Source: Hippophae tibetana
Lineage: Eukaryota; Streptophyta; Magnoliopsida; Rosales; Elaeagnaceae
Direction: 5' to 3'
Length of the DNA stretch: 64,000 nt
NCBI GenBank assembly: GCA_037013495.1
Contig: CM072806.1
Span: 31,436,001-31,500,000, forward strand
The notes under the pieces are model-generated. The model did not search any database. It was not told the DNA's origin and was given only the letters and a program-made list of their open reading frames with translations. Shown here piece by piece: positions 1-10,918 of this stretch. Positions within the stretch are counted from its first letter, which is position 1. Every line of letters starts with the position of its first letter. The position numbers and the translations under genes are program-made.

Positions 1-1323
1 TCTCTTAGTTTCTTTCTAAGTTTCTAAGCTTTTCTTAGTTTTTCTCTTAGTTTTTAGTTCAATTCTCTTAGGTTTAGTGTTCTTCTCTTTTTGAGAGGAA
101 CTTGTAATGTTTTTGTAATAATTTAGATTTTTGATTCAATATATGGAAGTGCAAATTCCGCTCGGAGGTTTTCTAGCAACGGGAATAGCGTCGAAGTTCT
201 GTAAGGATTATATTTCTTTACAGTTATTTTTATGCTTTATTCTTACATGTTATATTTAATTTGTCTATGGTTAAATTTAACTGTGCTGGCTGTTTAGTAA
301 ACATGATGTAATAATAACGTTGTTATGCTTGCGAAATATTAAATAGGTAAAAATCTCTAAAATGGATTGATTTTATTTTTATTCATGATTTTATATTAAG
401 AATGTTAGGGAGAAATATATTATTTTTCATTACAAACTTAAACCTGAAAATTAGATTTTAAGGTTTAGTTATCCGGTCTGATTTAGAGTAGTGCTCTTTT
501 ATTTGATGGTACAATCGCCCGGTAGTTAGAGTGAAGCTCTATTTCAAAAGTTTTTATAAGAATTATTATCTGAAAATGTATTGACAACATGTTTTCGGTA
601 GTGGTTTTAAAACTTGAAAGTTAGTACTCGGATAACTAAATTCTTGGGTTTAATTTGGACACCTTGAATAAAGTTTAAACTGTCTAACCCCACCAAAGGT
701 GGCATTTAAATGGTTCATTTTCAATCTCTTAGAAAAAGGAATTAATTTAATTAAGCATATTAGTTATCAACCCCACCCATAGGTGTTAATTGATTTGTTT
801 AGTTAACAAAGAATATCTAACCCCACCAAAGGTGGTATTTATATAAAAAAGAGAGAATCAATAAAATATCAATTTATATCTTTAATAACCTAGTTAATAT
901 GAGCAAGCATCATTAATTTAGTTATTACATCCATAAATACTCCGCTAATATAAATGCTAAAAATTTGCATGAATATTTATTGAATCTGTATATATGTTTA
1001 TTTTTAGGTAATTATTTATTGAATTTGTATCTATGTTTATTTTTATGTTATTAGATTATATTTAATTAATCTGTATATTTGTTTATTTTATGTTATTAGA
1101 TTAGGAACACAAAAACCAAACTATCGTGACAGGATGTTTAGGATTTAATTTCGTTTTTAAAAGTTTGAATAATAAATTAAAAACCACATACATTCCTTCC
1201 TTAGATCGACCTTGGGAGTATACTTATCATTTTCTTCGAAATGATTCGTGCACTTGCGAGAGTTTTATAAATATTAAAACCAAAGTATTTGCGAAGATCG
1301 GCGATACCGGTTTTCGTTCATCA
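1..1323 (+). repeat. 5' LTR of Athila copy 1, 3' two-thirds
   Basis: This stretch matches the 3' LTR at about 11591-12913 almost base for base and ends in the same TTCATCA. Roughly 670 bases of the left part (U3, TATA box) lie before the window. It includes the transcribed leader with three CACC/GGTG hairpins at 690-702, 774-785 and 823-835. The open frame 1126-1404 is an accident of this LTR and the adjoining primer site. Confidence 0.93.
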
Positions 1324-1329
1324 AGTTTT

Positions 1330-1347
1330 TGGCGCCGTTGCCGGGGA
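1330..1347 (+). promoter_or_regulatory. Primer binding site, complementary to tRNA-Asp 3' end
   Basis: TGGCGCCGTTGCCGGGGA is the reverse complement of the 3' end of plant tRNA-Asp (ending CCCCGGCAACGGCGCCA) and lies six bases after the LTR end. Athila elements are known for tRNA-Asp priming. The site is intact here but disrupted in copy 2. Confidence 0.9.
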
Positions 1348-2160
1348 AGGAATAGCGTTTTTAAATTATTTATCAAAATTTTAAAAAACATTTTTGTGGT
1401 GTAAATAATTGTGACATTTTAATAATAATCAAATTTCAAAATTCATAAAAAAAAAAATAATAAAAAAATAATAATAATTTTTTTTTTTTAAATTGTAAAA
1501 TAATTTAGAAATTTGAAATTTGAAGTAAAAAATTTTACCGTTCAAGAATAGTAAAAAAAATAAAAAAATAAAAAATAAAAAAATAAAAAATAAAAAAATT
1601 TTAAAATTCAAAAATTTTAAGTTAGTAAGAAATAAGAGAGCGTGAATAGTAAAATAAAATTACTGTTCATGAATAGTAAAAAAAAAAAAAAAAAAAAAAA
1701 ATTTAAAATTTAAAATTCAAAAAAATTTTAAGTTAATAAGAAATAATATAGCGTGAATAGTAAAATAAAATTACCGTTCATAAAAAAAACATTAATTGAA
1801 TTTATACCTAATTAACTAAATAACATGAAAAGTAAAAATCTAAGGGAGTTTTGTCTAGGAGACTAGTTCTTGGAAGCCTTTGTGCCACTAGTCTTTCTTG
1901 GGAACGTTGCTCTAGCTAGGAGAATGGTATTTAAGGAGCCGTTTGCACCACCATTCTTTCCTGGGAGCACTCTTGGTTAATACTAATTATGTTACAAAAT
2001 AAAAAAAATATAAAAAAAAATAATAATAAAAAAAACAATTTCTTTTTTTTTAGGGTTTATAACTAGTTTTGTTTAGTGCTTTGTATTAAATAACATGTAA
2101 ATTTTCTCTAAATTTTTTATTTTGTTGACAGGAGTTTTAAATTTACGTTTACAATAGTCT
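1348..2160 (+). other. Untranslated leader between primer site and first gag
   Basis: AT-rich, with long A runs and recurring CGTTCATGAATAGTAAA-like units around 1540-1790. No coding region is supported. A pyrimidine-rich tract ending in ACAG at 2128-2131, about 30 bases before the gag ATG, looks like a 3' splice site. The region about 1850-1980 is conserved in copy 2 (57710-57850), with a partly repeated phrase (CACTAGTCTTTC / CACCATTCTTTC). Confidence 0.6.
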
Positions 2161-3498
2161 ATGCGTGGTAGAAGATCCTTAGGAAACCCTCTTACACCAT
2201 ATGTAAATAAATTTCATAAATTTAAACAAGTGTCAACAAAACTGGATTCTACCCATCAACCTGTTTGTGAGCCAAACATAGAACCAAGTCTTAATCCTTT
2301 ACTAGAACCAAAAGAAATGGAGGAAAACCAACATATTAGGGAAACCACGATGAAGGAGTTTGCAAGACCGGTAATAGGCACGGCAACTGCCGCTATCCAG
2401 TTGGGAGAGGCTGCTCGGAATTATGACCTTAAAAATATTCATGTTTCTATGCTTCCTTCCTTTTATGGGCTACCTAATGAAGATTCTCTTTCCTTTATGA
2501 GAGATTTCTATGCTACGGTCCAAACATTCCCCCTCGGTATTCTAAACGAGGATCAACTTAGGATGAGATGTTTTCCCTACACTCTAAAGGATAAGGCCAA
2601 AGCTTGGTTGATGTCACTTCCCCCAGGTTCTCTGATGACATGGGGTAATATTTACAATAAATTCATGGGAAAATTCTATTCCCACCAAAAAACATCAGAG
2701 TTGAGAGGAAAGATTGCTACTTTCTCTCAGATGGAAGGAGAACCATTCCATGAAGCTTGGGATAGGTTCAAAATGTTTCTCACTCAATGTCCCCATCATA
2801 GCTTTCCCCTGCAGTTGCAGAACCAATTCTTTTACGATGGACTTACACAACAATGTCAGTTCATTGTCGACAACGCTGCAGGAGGAGCAATAGGAGAAAA
2901 GACTGCCTCAGAGACGTATAACCTCTTTGAGATGTTGGGTGCTAATTCCCAACAGAAAAGCTCCCGAGTGAGAAAAGCTGGAGTTCATGAAATCGACTCC
3001 AGTAATGAAGTTCAACAACAACTTGTTGAACTGACTAAGCAAGTTTCCCTTCTCGCTACACAAACCAACACCAATAATGATCAATATGGTTTGTATAGCA
3101 ACATGGGACATGGTACTGAAGCCTGTCCATATCAAGGAGAAACAACTGGACCTGAACAGGTCAATGTGTTGGGAGCATATCAACAGAGACCAAGGTTTGA
3201 TCCCAATTCAAATACCTATAATCCTGGGTGGAGAAGTCATCCAAATTTCTCTTGGAGGCAAAACAACCCTCCTTTCACTCAAAGCTCAAACCAGGCAGGC
3301 CAGCAATTCCACCCACCTATTCCAAGAAGCATTCCCAATAAACCAACTCTGGAGGACAACTTGAATTCTTTTATTCAAGTTTGTAGGGATAACCAATCTA
3401 AAACCAATCAACGGTTGGACTCTGTGGAAGCTTCTATCAAAAAGGTGGAAGTTCAAGTTGAACAGTTAGTTGAACATTTGCAAAAAGGCAAAGACTAA
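2161..3498 (+). CDS. gag: Stand-alone gag protein (first gag of a double-gag Athila element)
   Basis: A 445-residue intact frame. Residues about 60-260 form a retrotransposon gag domain (motifs [34 protein letters not shown]), closely parallel to the N-terminus of the downstream gag-pol. Where gag-pol has a CCHC zinc knuckle, this protein reads YGLYSNMGHGTEAC: the His and last Cys remain but both leading cysteines are tyrosine. The C-terminal 50 residues are predicted coiled coil (NQRLDSVEASIKKVEVQVEQ). It ends with its own stop, about 340 bases before gag-pol. Role by family: capsid formation for the cytoplasmic particle. The start is the first ATG after the putative splice acceptor; copy 2 has the same start. 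Confidence 0.88.
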   Translation: MRGRRSLGNPLTPYVNKFHKFKQVSTKLDSTHQPVCEPNIEPSLNPLLEPKEMEENQHIRETTMKEFARPVIGTATAAIQLGEAARNYDLKNIHVSMLPSFYGLPNEDSLSFMRDFYATVQTFPLGILNEDQLRMRCFPYTLKDKAKAWLMSLPPGSLMTWGNIYNKFMGKFYSHQKTSELRGKIATFSQMEGEPFHEAWDRFKMFLTQCPHHSFPLQLQNQFFYDGLTQQCQFIVDNAAGGAIGEKTASETYNLFEMLGANSQQKSSRVRKAGVHEIDSSNEVQQQLVELTKQVSLLATQTNTNNDQYGLYSNMGHGTEACPYQGETTGPEQVNVLGAYQQRPRFDPNSNTYNPGWRSHPNFSWRQNNPPFTQSSNQAGQQFHPPIPRSIPNKPTLEDNLNSFIQVCRDNQSKTNQRLDSVEASIKKVEVQVEQLVEHLQKGKD

Positions 3499-3836
3499 TT
3501 TGATACTTAAATGAATTCAATGAAGAGGAGACATTGAGTTTTTCATTCTGTAATCTCCAAGCAACGTCTTACTAGAGGACGATAAATTTTAGTCCTGTAT
3601 GGGAGGTCACCCATTATTGTATTTTCCTTTGTTTTAGTTTGCGTGTAATAAAAATTCAGATGAAATAAAATTCGTTTGTTTCAAACATTCTGTCCATTCG
3701 TTTAAAAAAAAAATTAGGTTCCTTGCACTTTTTGCTTTTACGTTTTATCAAGCTATAAATATTTCTTAGAGATATCTACTAAGAGCAAAATGTTGATACA
3801 CAATAGGAGGAGGATCATTTTCAACTACAAATAACC
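3499..3836 (+). other. Spacer between the two gag frames
   Basis: No coding sequence is supported. Apart from the hairpin motif it is AT-rich. The segment just before the second ATG (about 3770-3836, with ACACAATAGGAGGAGGATCA) is well conserved in copy 2 (59762-59828), which suggests a functional element such as a translation-initiation or splice region. No conventional ribosome entry signal can be identified by eye. Confidence 0.6.
3564..3614 (+). other. Paired hairpin motif downstream of gag ORF
   Basis: The stretch holds an ACGTCTT...GACG stem-like part, then ATGGGAGGTCACCCAT, a short hairpin (ATGGG/CCCAT). The same two-part motif recurs after gag-pol (9021-9068), in copy 2 (59516-59565) and in the gutted relatives A (43813-43860) and B (46571-46619). 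Confidence 0.7.
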
Positions 3837-6800
3837 ATGGGAGATGCTGAAGATAGGCGGAAAAAGATGAAAGAATATACAATGCCAATCATTGGCAATG
3901 TAACTTCCGGTATCCAATTACAAGAGGCTGCAAGGAATTATGAATTGAAAAAGATTCATTATTCTTTGTTGCCTTCCTTTTACGGTATCCCTAATGAAGA
4001 CCCTTTGCATTTCATTCGAGAATTCTATGCTATTGTCCAAACCTTTCCACTACATGCAATTAATGAAGATCAACTTAGGATGAGGTGTTTTCCTTACACT
4101 CTCAAAGATAAAGCTTGGTCATGGTTCATTACTCTACAGTCAGGTTCTCTTAAAACTTGGGAGGCAGTCTATGAAATTTTTATGGGTAGGTTCTATTCCC
4201 ATCAAAAGACTGTTGATCTAAGAACAAAGATAACAACATTTTCTCAAATGAATGAAGAGCCCTTTCATGAAGCTTGGGAACAATTCAAACTCCTTTTCAT
4301 TCAATGTCAAAATCATAGCTTTCCATTACAGCTACAAAACCAATTCTTTTATGATGGATTGACACTACAGAGTCAATACATGGTTGATAATGCTGCTGGA
4401 GGTGCTGTAGAAGAAAAGACCGCAGAGGAAACCTATAATCTTTATGAGCTATTGGGTTCTAATTCCCAACAAAGAGGTGGTAGAAGGAAAGCAAAGATCA
4501 ATGAAGTTAGCTCTGATAATGAGATAACCTTGCAACTTGCTGAATTGACTAAACAAGTGCAACTCCTCACTACCCATCAAATTTCAAATCAAGAGGTATG
4601 TGAAGTGTGTTGTTCAATTGGGCATGGTACTCATAATTGTTCAAATACTTGTGATTCTAGTGTCGATGCCATAGAGGAAGTCCAATCTTTTCAAAGGTAT
4701 CATCCAAACACCTATAATCACCCAGCCTACACCCAATATCCAACACTAAGGTCGGATAACAACCACCCTTACCCACCAAGCCAATCTTTTAAACCAACCT
4801 TAGAAGATAGCTTGAATGCTTTTATTCAAGTTAGTCGTGACAACCAATTGATGACTAATCAAAGGTTGAACACCATGGAGGCTTCGGTTAAAAGAATTGA
4901 ATCTAAAGTTGGGCAGCTGGCTGAACAAATGCAAAAGAAAGAACCAGGAAAGTTGCCCAGTCAACCAGAACAAGCAAAGGATGTTAGAACCCTTCGAAGT
5001 GGTAAGGTAGTCAATACCAGTTTACCTGAAATCTCTAACAATCTACCTTGTAGTTCAGGTAACAGAGAAGGCGATACTCTAATCTCGCAAAAAGGAGAAA
5101 CAAGTGTTAAACTTAACAAGCCTTCTGAAAAACTCATTGGGGGGTCATCTGACACCCCCAAAATTCAAAAGACAACAGAACCACACCAGATACAAGTACC
5201 TTTTCCCCACCGGTTGAAAGAATCCAAACAAGATAAGCAATTCAATGATCTTTTTAATATGCTCTCTAAAGTAAATATCAATTTACCATTATTAGAAGTG
5301 ATCATGAATGTGCCCTCATATGCCAAGTTTTTCAAAGAGTTGAACACTAAGAAAAGGAGGTATGAACTGAATGAACGAGTAGTAGTATCAGAAATTTCTA
5401 GCGCTGTACTTCAGCACAAACTACCCCCTAAGTTGAAAGACCCTGGAAGTTTTATTATAAACATAACTATGGGGGATAGGAAGGTTGCTAAAGCAATGCT
5501 TGATTTAGGTGCTAGTATAAATTTGATGCCCTACTCTATATTCTTACAACTCAATCTAGGGGATTTAAAACCCACAACTATGTCCCTTCAACTTGCAGAT
5601 AGATCTCTTAAATATCCAGAGGGAATAGTTGAGGATGTTTTGGTACAGGTAGACAAACTGATAATACCTGTTGACTTTGTGGTTCTGGATATGCAAGAAA
5701 ATCCAGCATTGGACAGAGAGCACACAATATTGCCTGGTAGACCATTTATGGCAACTACTAAAACTATTATTGATGTCCAAGATGGAAATTTGACAATGAC
5801 AGTCTTAGGAGAGACTGTTCATTTTAAAGTTTTTGATTCTTCACCTTTCCCTTCTATTTCTGCCATCGATGAAATATTCGATGTTGATCCTTTGGATAAT
5901 CTTGTCCAAAACACCTTTTTCCGAACAAGAATAGAAGACAAGCTTGAAACCGTTCTTACACTTGAAAAGGTTGAAGAAGATTTAGATGAGGAAATAAAGG
6001 GGTACCTTGAACAACTAGACAATAATGAAGTGATGACAAAATCTAGTACACTTTTAAATCTACCCAGTTCTTCATCTATTAAAGAGGCCAATCCACCTGA
6101 ACTTGAACTCAAAGACTTACCTGAGCACTTAAAATATGTGTTTTTGGGAGAAGGGGAAACTTATCCAGTGATAATTTCTTCAACCTTGACCAAACCACAA
6201 GAAAAGGAACTCATCAAAGTGCTTAAACAGTTTAAGAAATCTATAGGTTGGAGTATAGGGGATATAAGAGGCATTAGTCCAACAATGTGTATGCACAAGA
6301 TCAACTTGGAGGACGGTGCTAAACCTGTACGAGAGGCCCAAAGAAGACTAAACCCAAACATGCAAGAGGTAGTTAAGAAGGAAATTCTTAAATTATTAGA
6401 AGAAGGGATTATCTATCCTATTGCGGATAGTAAGTGGGTTAGTCCAGTGCATGTGGTACCAAAGAAATCTGGGATAACAGTTGTTAAGAATGACAAAAGT
6501 GAATTAGTGCCCACTAGAATAATCACTGGATGGAGAATGTGTATAGATTTTAGGAAACTAAATTTATATACGAAAAAGGATCACTTTCCTCTTCCATTCA
6601 TTGATCAAATGTTGGAAAGATTAGCTGGGCACGAATTTTACTGTTTTTTGGATGGACTGTCTGGATATTATCAAGTACCCATAGCACCAGAAGATCAGGA
6701 AAAGACCACATTTACATGTCCTTTTGGGACATTTGCTTTTTGCAGAATGCCATTTGGGTTATGCAATGCCCCTGCCACGTTCCAGAGATGCATGATATCT

Positions 6801-8522
6801 ATTTTCTCGGACATGGTGGAAAAATTCATTGAGATTTTCATGGACGATTTCTCTGTCTTTGGGAACTCATTTGATGATTGCTTACATAAATTGACTTTGG
6901 TTTTAGAAAGATGCATTGAATGCAATCTAACCCTTAGTTGGGAGAAAAGTCATTTTATGGTTCAACAAGGGATAGTTTTAGGACATATAATTTCAAACAA
7001 GGGTATTGAAGTTGATAAGGCAAAAGTTGAATTGATATCCAAACTACCTCCCCCTACATCTGTGAAGGGGATAAGAAGCTTCTTGGGACATGCAGGATTC
7101 TGCAGACGATTTATTAAAGATTTCTCTAAAATAAGTCGTCCATTATGTAACTTGCTATCCAAAGATGCTGATTTTGATTTCAACAATGACTGCCTTACTT
7201 CCTTTAATACCTTGAAAGATAAACTCACATCTACCCCTGTTATAATGGCACCAAACTGGTCTTTACCCTTTGAAATAATGTGTGACGCTTCTGATTATGC
7301 AATAGGAGCAGTCTTGGGACAAAGAGTGGATAAGCGTTTACATGTCATCTACTATGCTAGCAAAACACTCAATGATGCCCAGATGAATTACACCACCACT
7401 GAAAAGGAATTCTTGGCTATAGTATTCTCTTTAGACAAATTTCGGTCTTATTTAGTAGGATCTAAAGTGATTGTGCATTCTGATCATGCTGCTTTAAGAT
7501 ACCTATTAAGTAAACCAAATGCCAAGCCAAGATTAATCAGGTGGGTCTTACTCTTACAAGAATTTGACCTAGAAATCAAGGATAAGAAAGGCAGTGAAAA
7601 CTTAGTAGCTGACCATTTGTCTAGGTTGATTTCTGACTTTAATTCTCTTAAAGATGAGAGTAATGACGATATAGTTGAAACCTTTCCTGATGAACAGTTA
7701 TTTTTCATAGGTCCGAACCCATGGTACGCTGATATTGTAAACTATCTTGCCACTGGTGTTTTGCGACCTAACACTTCATATCAGGAGAAGAAAAGGTTTT
7801 TTAAAACTATTAAGGACTATTTCTGGGATGACCTTTATTTATACAAAATTGGTCAAGATCAAGTCATCCGGAGATGTGTACCTGAAGAAGAACATAAGAG
7901 CATTCTGACTTTTTGTCATGAACTTCATTATGGGGGTCATTTTGGAGGTGAAAAGACAGCCCGTAAGATATTACAGTCTGGATTCTTTTGGCCCACTCTT
8001 TTTAAAGATGCTCATATGTTTTGTGCACAATGTGATAGATGTCAAAGAACAGGAAACATAAGCAAAAGAGATGAAATGCCTTTGACATCTAATTTAGTTG
8101 TTGAACTCTTTGACGTATGGGGGATTGACTTTATGGGTCCTTTTCCCCCATCTAATGGTTTTCAATACATTTTGGTTGCTGTGGATTATGTGTCCAAGTG
8201 GGTAGAAGCTATCCCCACCAAAACCAATGATGTTAATGTTGTTGTGAAATTCTTGAAAGATTTCATATTCAGTAGGTTCGGAACGCCTAGAGCTATAATA
8301 AGTGATGGAGGTAGCCATTTTTGTAACAAACTCTTTGATGGAGTACTAAACAAGTACAACATCACACATAAGGTAGCTACTCCATATCATCCTCAAACTT
8401 CCGGTTTAGTGGAAGTAAGTAATAGGCAAATTAAGGGAATACTGGAACGCACTGTGCGTCCTTCAAGGAAGGATTGGGCATTTAAGTTAAATGATGCCTT
8501 ATGGGCATACCGCACCGCTTAA
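3837..8522 (+). CDS. gag-pol: Athila gag-pol polyprotein (gag, protease, RT, RNase H, integrase core), ends at a premature stop
   Basis: A 1,561-residue frame. Gag domain about 1-230; CCHC knuckle [14 protein letters not shown] near residue 255; coiled coil about 330-365; aspartic protease with DLGAS near 554 (plant Athila elements use DLGA rather than DTGA); RT about 870-1060 with FMDDF near 1001; RNase H about 1140-1260 ([32 protein letters not shown]); integrase with HHCC zinc finger about 1360-1400 and catalytic core D (GIDFMG, about 1429), D (SDGGSHF, about 1489) and E (GLVEVSNR, about 1523). The frame stops at TAA 8520-8522 just after AYRTA, where relatives continue, and the same frame resumes at once. 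All catalytic residues precede the stop; only the integrase C-terminal part is lost. The start ATG is shared with copy 2. Confidence 0.93.
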   Translation: MGDAEDRRKKMKEYTMPIIGNVTSGIQLQEAARNYELKKIHYSLLPSFYGIPNEDPLHFIREFYAIVQTFPLHAINEDQLRMRCFPYTLKDKAWSWFITLQSGSLKTWEAVYEIFMGRFYSHQKTVDLRTKITTFSQMNEEPFHEAWEQFKLLFIQCQNHSFPLQLQNQFFYDGLTLQSQYMVDNAAGGAVEEKTAEETYNLYELLGSNSQQRGGRRKAKINEVSSDNEITLQLAELTKQVQLLTTHQISNQEVCEVCCSIGHGTHNCSNTCDSSVDAIEEVQSFQRYHPNTYNHPAYTQYPTLRSDNNHPYPPSQSFKPTLEDSLNAFIQVSRDNQLMTNQRLNTMEASVKRIESKVGQLAEQMQKKEPGKLPSQPEQAKDVRTLRSGKVVNTSLPEISNNLPCSSGNREGDTLISQKGETSVKLNKPSEKLIGGSSDTPKIQKTTEPHQIQVPFPHRLKESKQDKQFNDLFNMLSKVNINLPLLEVIMNVPSYAKFFKELNTKKRRYELNERVVVSEISSAVLQHKLPPKLKDPGSFIINITMGDRKVAKAMLDLGASINLMPYSIFLQLNLGDLKPTTMSLQLADRSLKYPEGIVEDVLVQVDKLIIPVDFVVLDMQENPALDREHTILPGRPFMATTKTIIDVQDGNLTMTVLGETVHFKVFDSSPFPSISAIDEIFDVDPLDNLVQNTFFRTRIEDKLETVLTLEKVEEDLDEEIKGYLEQLDNNEVMTKSSTLLNLPSSSSIKEANPPELELKDLPEHLKYVFLGEGETYPVIISSTLTKPQEKELIKVLKQFKKSIGWSIGDIRGISPTMCMHKINLEDGAKPVREAQRRLNPNMQEVVKKEILKLLEEGIIYPIADSKWVSPVHVVPKKSGITVVKNDKSELVPTRIITGWRMCIDFRKLNLYTKKDHFPLPFIDQMLERLAGHEFYCFLDGLSGYYQVPIAPEDQEKTTFTCPFGTFAFCRMPFGLCNAPATFQRCMISIFSDMVEKFIEIFMDDFSVFGNSFDDCLHKLTLVLERCIECNLTLSWEKSHFMVQQGIVLGHIISNKGIEVDKAKVELISKLPPPTSVKGIRSFLGHAGFCRRFIKDFSKISRPLCNLLSKDADFDFNNDCLTSFNTLKDKLTSTPVIMAPNWSLPFEIMCDASDYAIGAVLGQRVDKRLHVIYYASKTLNDAQMNYTTTEKEFLAIVFSLDKFRSYLVGSKVIVHSDHAALRYLLSKPNAKPRLIRWVLLLQEFDLEIKDKKGSENLVADHLSRLISDFNSLKDESNDDIVETFPDEQLFFIGPNPWYADIVNYLATGVLRPNTSYQEKKRFFKTIKDYFWDDLYLYKIGQDQVIRRCVPEEEHKSILTFCHELHYGGHFGGEKTARKILQSGFFWPTLFKDAHMFCAQCDRCQRTGNISKRDEMPLTSNLVVELFDVWGIDFMGPFPPSNGFQYILVAVDYVSKWVEAIPTKTNDVNVVVKFLKDFIFSRFGTPRAIISDGGSHFCNKLFDGVLNKYNITHKVATPYHPQTSGLVEVSNRQIKGILERTVRPSRKDWAFKLNDALWAYRTA

Positions 8523-9008
8523 AAAACACCTATTGGGATGAGCCCTTACCGGTTAATCTTTGGGAAAGCGTGCCACCTTCCAGTTGAACTTGAACACAAG
8601 GCTTATTGGGCAATTAAAGAGCTAAACATGGATTTAGATAAAGCAGGTGAAAAACGAGTGCTCCAGCATCATGAGTTGGAAGAAATTAGGAATGAAGCCT
8701 ATGAGAATGCCAAATTATACAAGGAGCGTACTAAGCGCTATCATGACAAGAGGCTAGTTCCTAAAACTTTTCACCCTGGAATGAAAGTTCTTTTATTTAA
8801 CTCTCGTTTGAGATTGTTTCCAGGAAAGCTGAGATCAAGATGGGATGGACCATTCAAAATAGTTCAGGTATCTGAACATGGAGTGGTAGAACTATTGGAC
8901 TCCAAGACACAAAAAACGTTCAAAGTTAATGGCCATCGTGTCAAGCCTTATTTAGAAGAACCAAACAACATTGCTGAAATGGATTGCATTTGGCTGAGTA
9001 ACCCTTAG
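8523..9008 (+). pseudogene. Integrase C-terminal part of gag-pol, separated by a nonsense codon
   Basis: This is the same reading frame as gag-pol. It starts with the conserved [20 protein letters not shown], which normally follows AYRTA without a break. It contains the integrase C-terminal SH3-like region ([15 protein letters not shown]) and ends at TAG 9006-9008. A single nonsense codon divides it from the upstream 1,561 codons, with no frameshift, so the disruption looks recent. An internal ATG at 8538 opens a 156-residue frame, but independent translation is not supported. Confidence 0.85.
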
Positions 9009-9020
9009 CACCAAAAAGAT

Positions 9021-9068
9021 ACGTCTTGCTAAGACGTTAAACTAAGCGCTGGATGGGAGGCAACCCAT
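9021..9068 (+). other. Paired hairpin motif downstream of gag-pol
   Basis: ACGTCTTGCTAAGACGT (9021-9037) is a perfect 7 bp stem with a 3-base loop. ATGGGAGGCAACCCAT (9053-9068) forms a second stem, ATGGG/CCCAT. It lies 12 bases after the gag-pol stop and is the homologue of the motif after gag at 3564-3614. I recall GGGAGGCAACCC-like sequences downstream of pol in other plant Athila elements. Confidence 0.75.
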
Positions 9069-10918
9069 CATGTTAGGTAATTTTTTTTGTTATTTGTTTT
9101 ATTTACTTAATTTTATTGTTTATTTTAGTTTACTTATATATGAATAATTTTTAAATTTGTTAAAACTAAAATATTTGTTGAGATGTTAGAAGTTCACAGC
9201 GATCTGTCTGTATACACTTTAATGATGAATATGATGGATGCACCTGCATTTCTTCATTACTACTTACACATTCTCAAGAAATAGGTAATCTTTCTCCTCT
9301 TTTCTCTTTATCTTTAATTTGCAGTTGTTACATTGAGGACAATGTAAGTTCTAGGTTGGGGGTGGTGAAAAGTTACCATGCTTAATAAGAAAAAATAAAT
9401 ATAAAAATAAAAAAATCTCACAAAAATTTATCATTTCTTTAAATCAAATTTAAGTAAATAGTTAAGTCTTTGGTACTTTTAGATTAATTTTTTGAAAACA
9501 TATCATGAAATATTTTGTAATTATTTTTGATAATTAGTTAGTTTTTGTCATAACTAGTATTTCTTGATAAAATGTGGAAATTATATTAAACCCAAAATCG
9601 GTGTTTATGATTTTTTTAGTGGAGACTACCCTTGTGAGATATAATTTGAACCTAATTTCTTTTATTCAGAGTGAAATATATATTTTTTCTACTCCAAACA
9701 CATTTCTTATTTATTCAAAAGTTTAGATGATCTCTATAGGTATTAGCATTGAATGTATGAATTTTTTTTCTCATCTTAATAGAGTATCATATATTTTTGA
9801 TTATTATTTTTGTTTAGATTAAACGATTTGAGTAGAAATGGATAGTATATGCTTATATCTCATTCATGCATGACTGCTACAAAAACAAAAAGACATATCT
9901 GGGGTAACCTAAACCAAGATCAAACAGAAAAGCCACAAAATTAACCACTCACCAAAATCCAAAAAAAATGTACAATTTGTACATGGGTTGACTCTCTAAA
10001 AAAAATACATATATATATATATAAAAAAATGTATAGAGAGATAAAAAAAATAGTATCATCTACATACTATGACCCACATTGCCAACAAAGTTGTGAGTAA
10101 AGGTTAAATACAAAAGAAAGATATAGGAAGTAATTCCCTAAAAAAAAAAAAGTCATTGCAAATTCTTCATTTATAAAAAGCATATATCTTGAAATTCTTT
10201 CTTAATGAGTTTGATTTATGCATGAAAATAATTTTTATATATGATATCTTTATAATTTATACATTCGATTCCTTTCATGAGATCAATGTTAAAATAACAC
10301 TTTGAGCCTTTATTCTTTATACATATGCGAACATATTAGTTCATTTCTATACATCAACTCTTTCGCATATAAATTAGTATGAGTGTTTGAACCCATAGGA
10401 TTCAGTGCTTTGAGAGTATTGACTTGTGAGGAATAGAGTCGAAGCGAATTCTAATTCATGACACTGAAATTGGGTAAAATTAAATTGATACATTTTTGAA
10501 ATGAAATATGAAAATGATTTTCGACTAATTATTGTAATAAAATCATGATTGTTTAAAGAGATTAAAATAACTTATGCTTGAGATTTTAATTATGATCTTA
10601 AAGGAGATTAAAAAGTATGAGATATTTTTGTGATATGTTGTGTTCTTTTATTCTTAAATTAATTTTTGATTGTGTTGTAAGTTTAATTTTTGATTTGATT
10701 GTTTTTATCTTTACATTTAGTTCAATGTTTGTGGGTGTCATTACTGAAAACCCTCACGAGACTCAAACTCGTCCACTAGGGCAACCTAGGGGTTTAACGG
10801 CTTGTTGCATAGGCTAGATGCAACCGTTTCAATCCACGAAAGTGATTTAGGATAGTTTAATTTTTAGCTTTTATCGCTTCTCTTGCTAAGAGACTAGCAA
10901 GAAGCTGGTTGGGGGTTG
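9069..10918 (+). other. Long 3' noncoding region of Athila copy 1 with purine-rich tract
   Basis: No coding sequence is supported; an env-like frame, known from some Athila members, is not seen. Contents: an 18-base palindrome TACATTG-AGGA-CAATGTA at 9329-9346 followed by GGTTGGGGGTGG; AT-rich sequence; a dinucleotide tract near 10007-10022; and GAAGCTGGTTGGGGG at 10901-10915, the probable plus-strand primer next to the LTR. Relative B keeps this whole region (about 46920-48499). The 66-codon frame at 10617-10817 is hydrophobic but not conserved in B. Confidence 0.75.

Noticed and set aside
1330..1347. tRNA gene suggested by the tRNA-Asp match
   Set aside because: Only the 18 bases complementary to the tRNA 3' end are present, right after an LTR end. 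It is a primer site.
1126..1404. 92-codon frame across the 5' LTR end and primer site (similar frames at 12716 and 57168)
   Set aside because: It recurs only because the LTR recurs, spans the primer site, changes after the LTR boundary and shows no protein motif.
1429..1611. Minus-strand 60-codon Phe/Ile-rich frame
   Set aside because: Low-complexity A/T tract in the retroelement leader.
10617..10817. Hydrophobic 66-codon frame as an env-like gene
   Set aside because: Short, no signal for an envelope protein, and the equivalent region of element B is not open.
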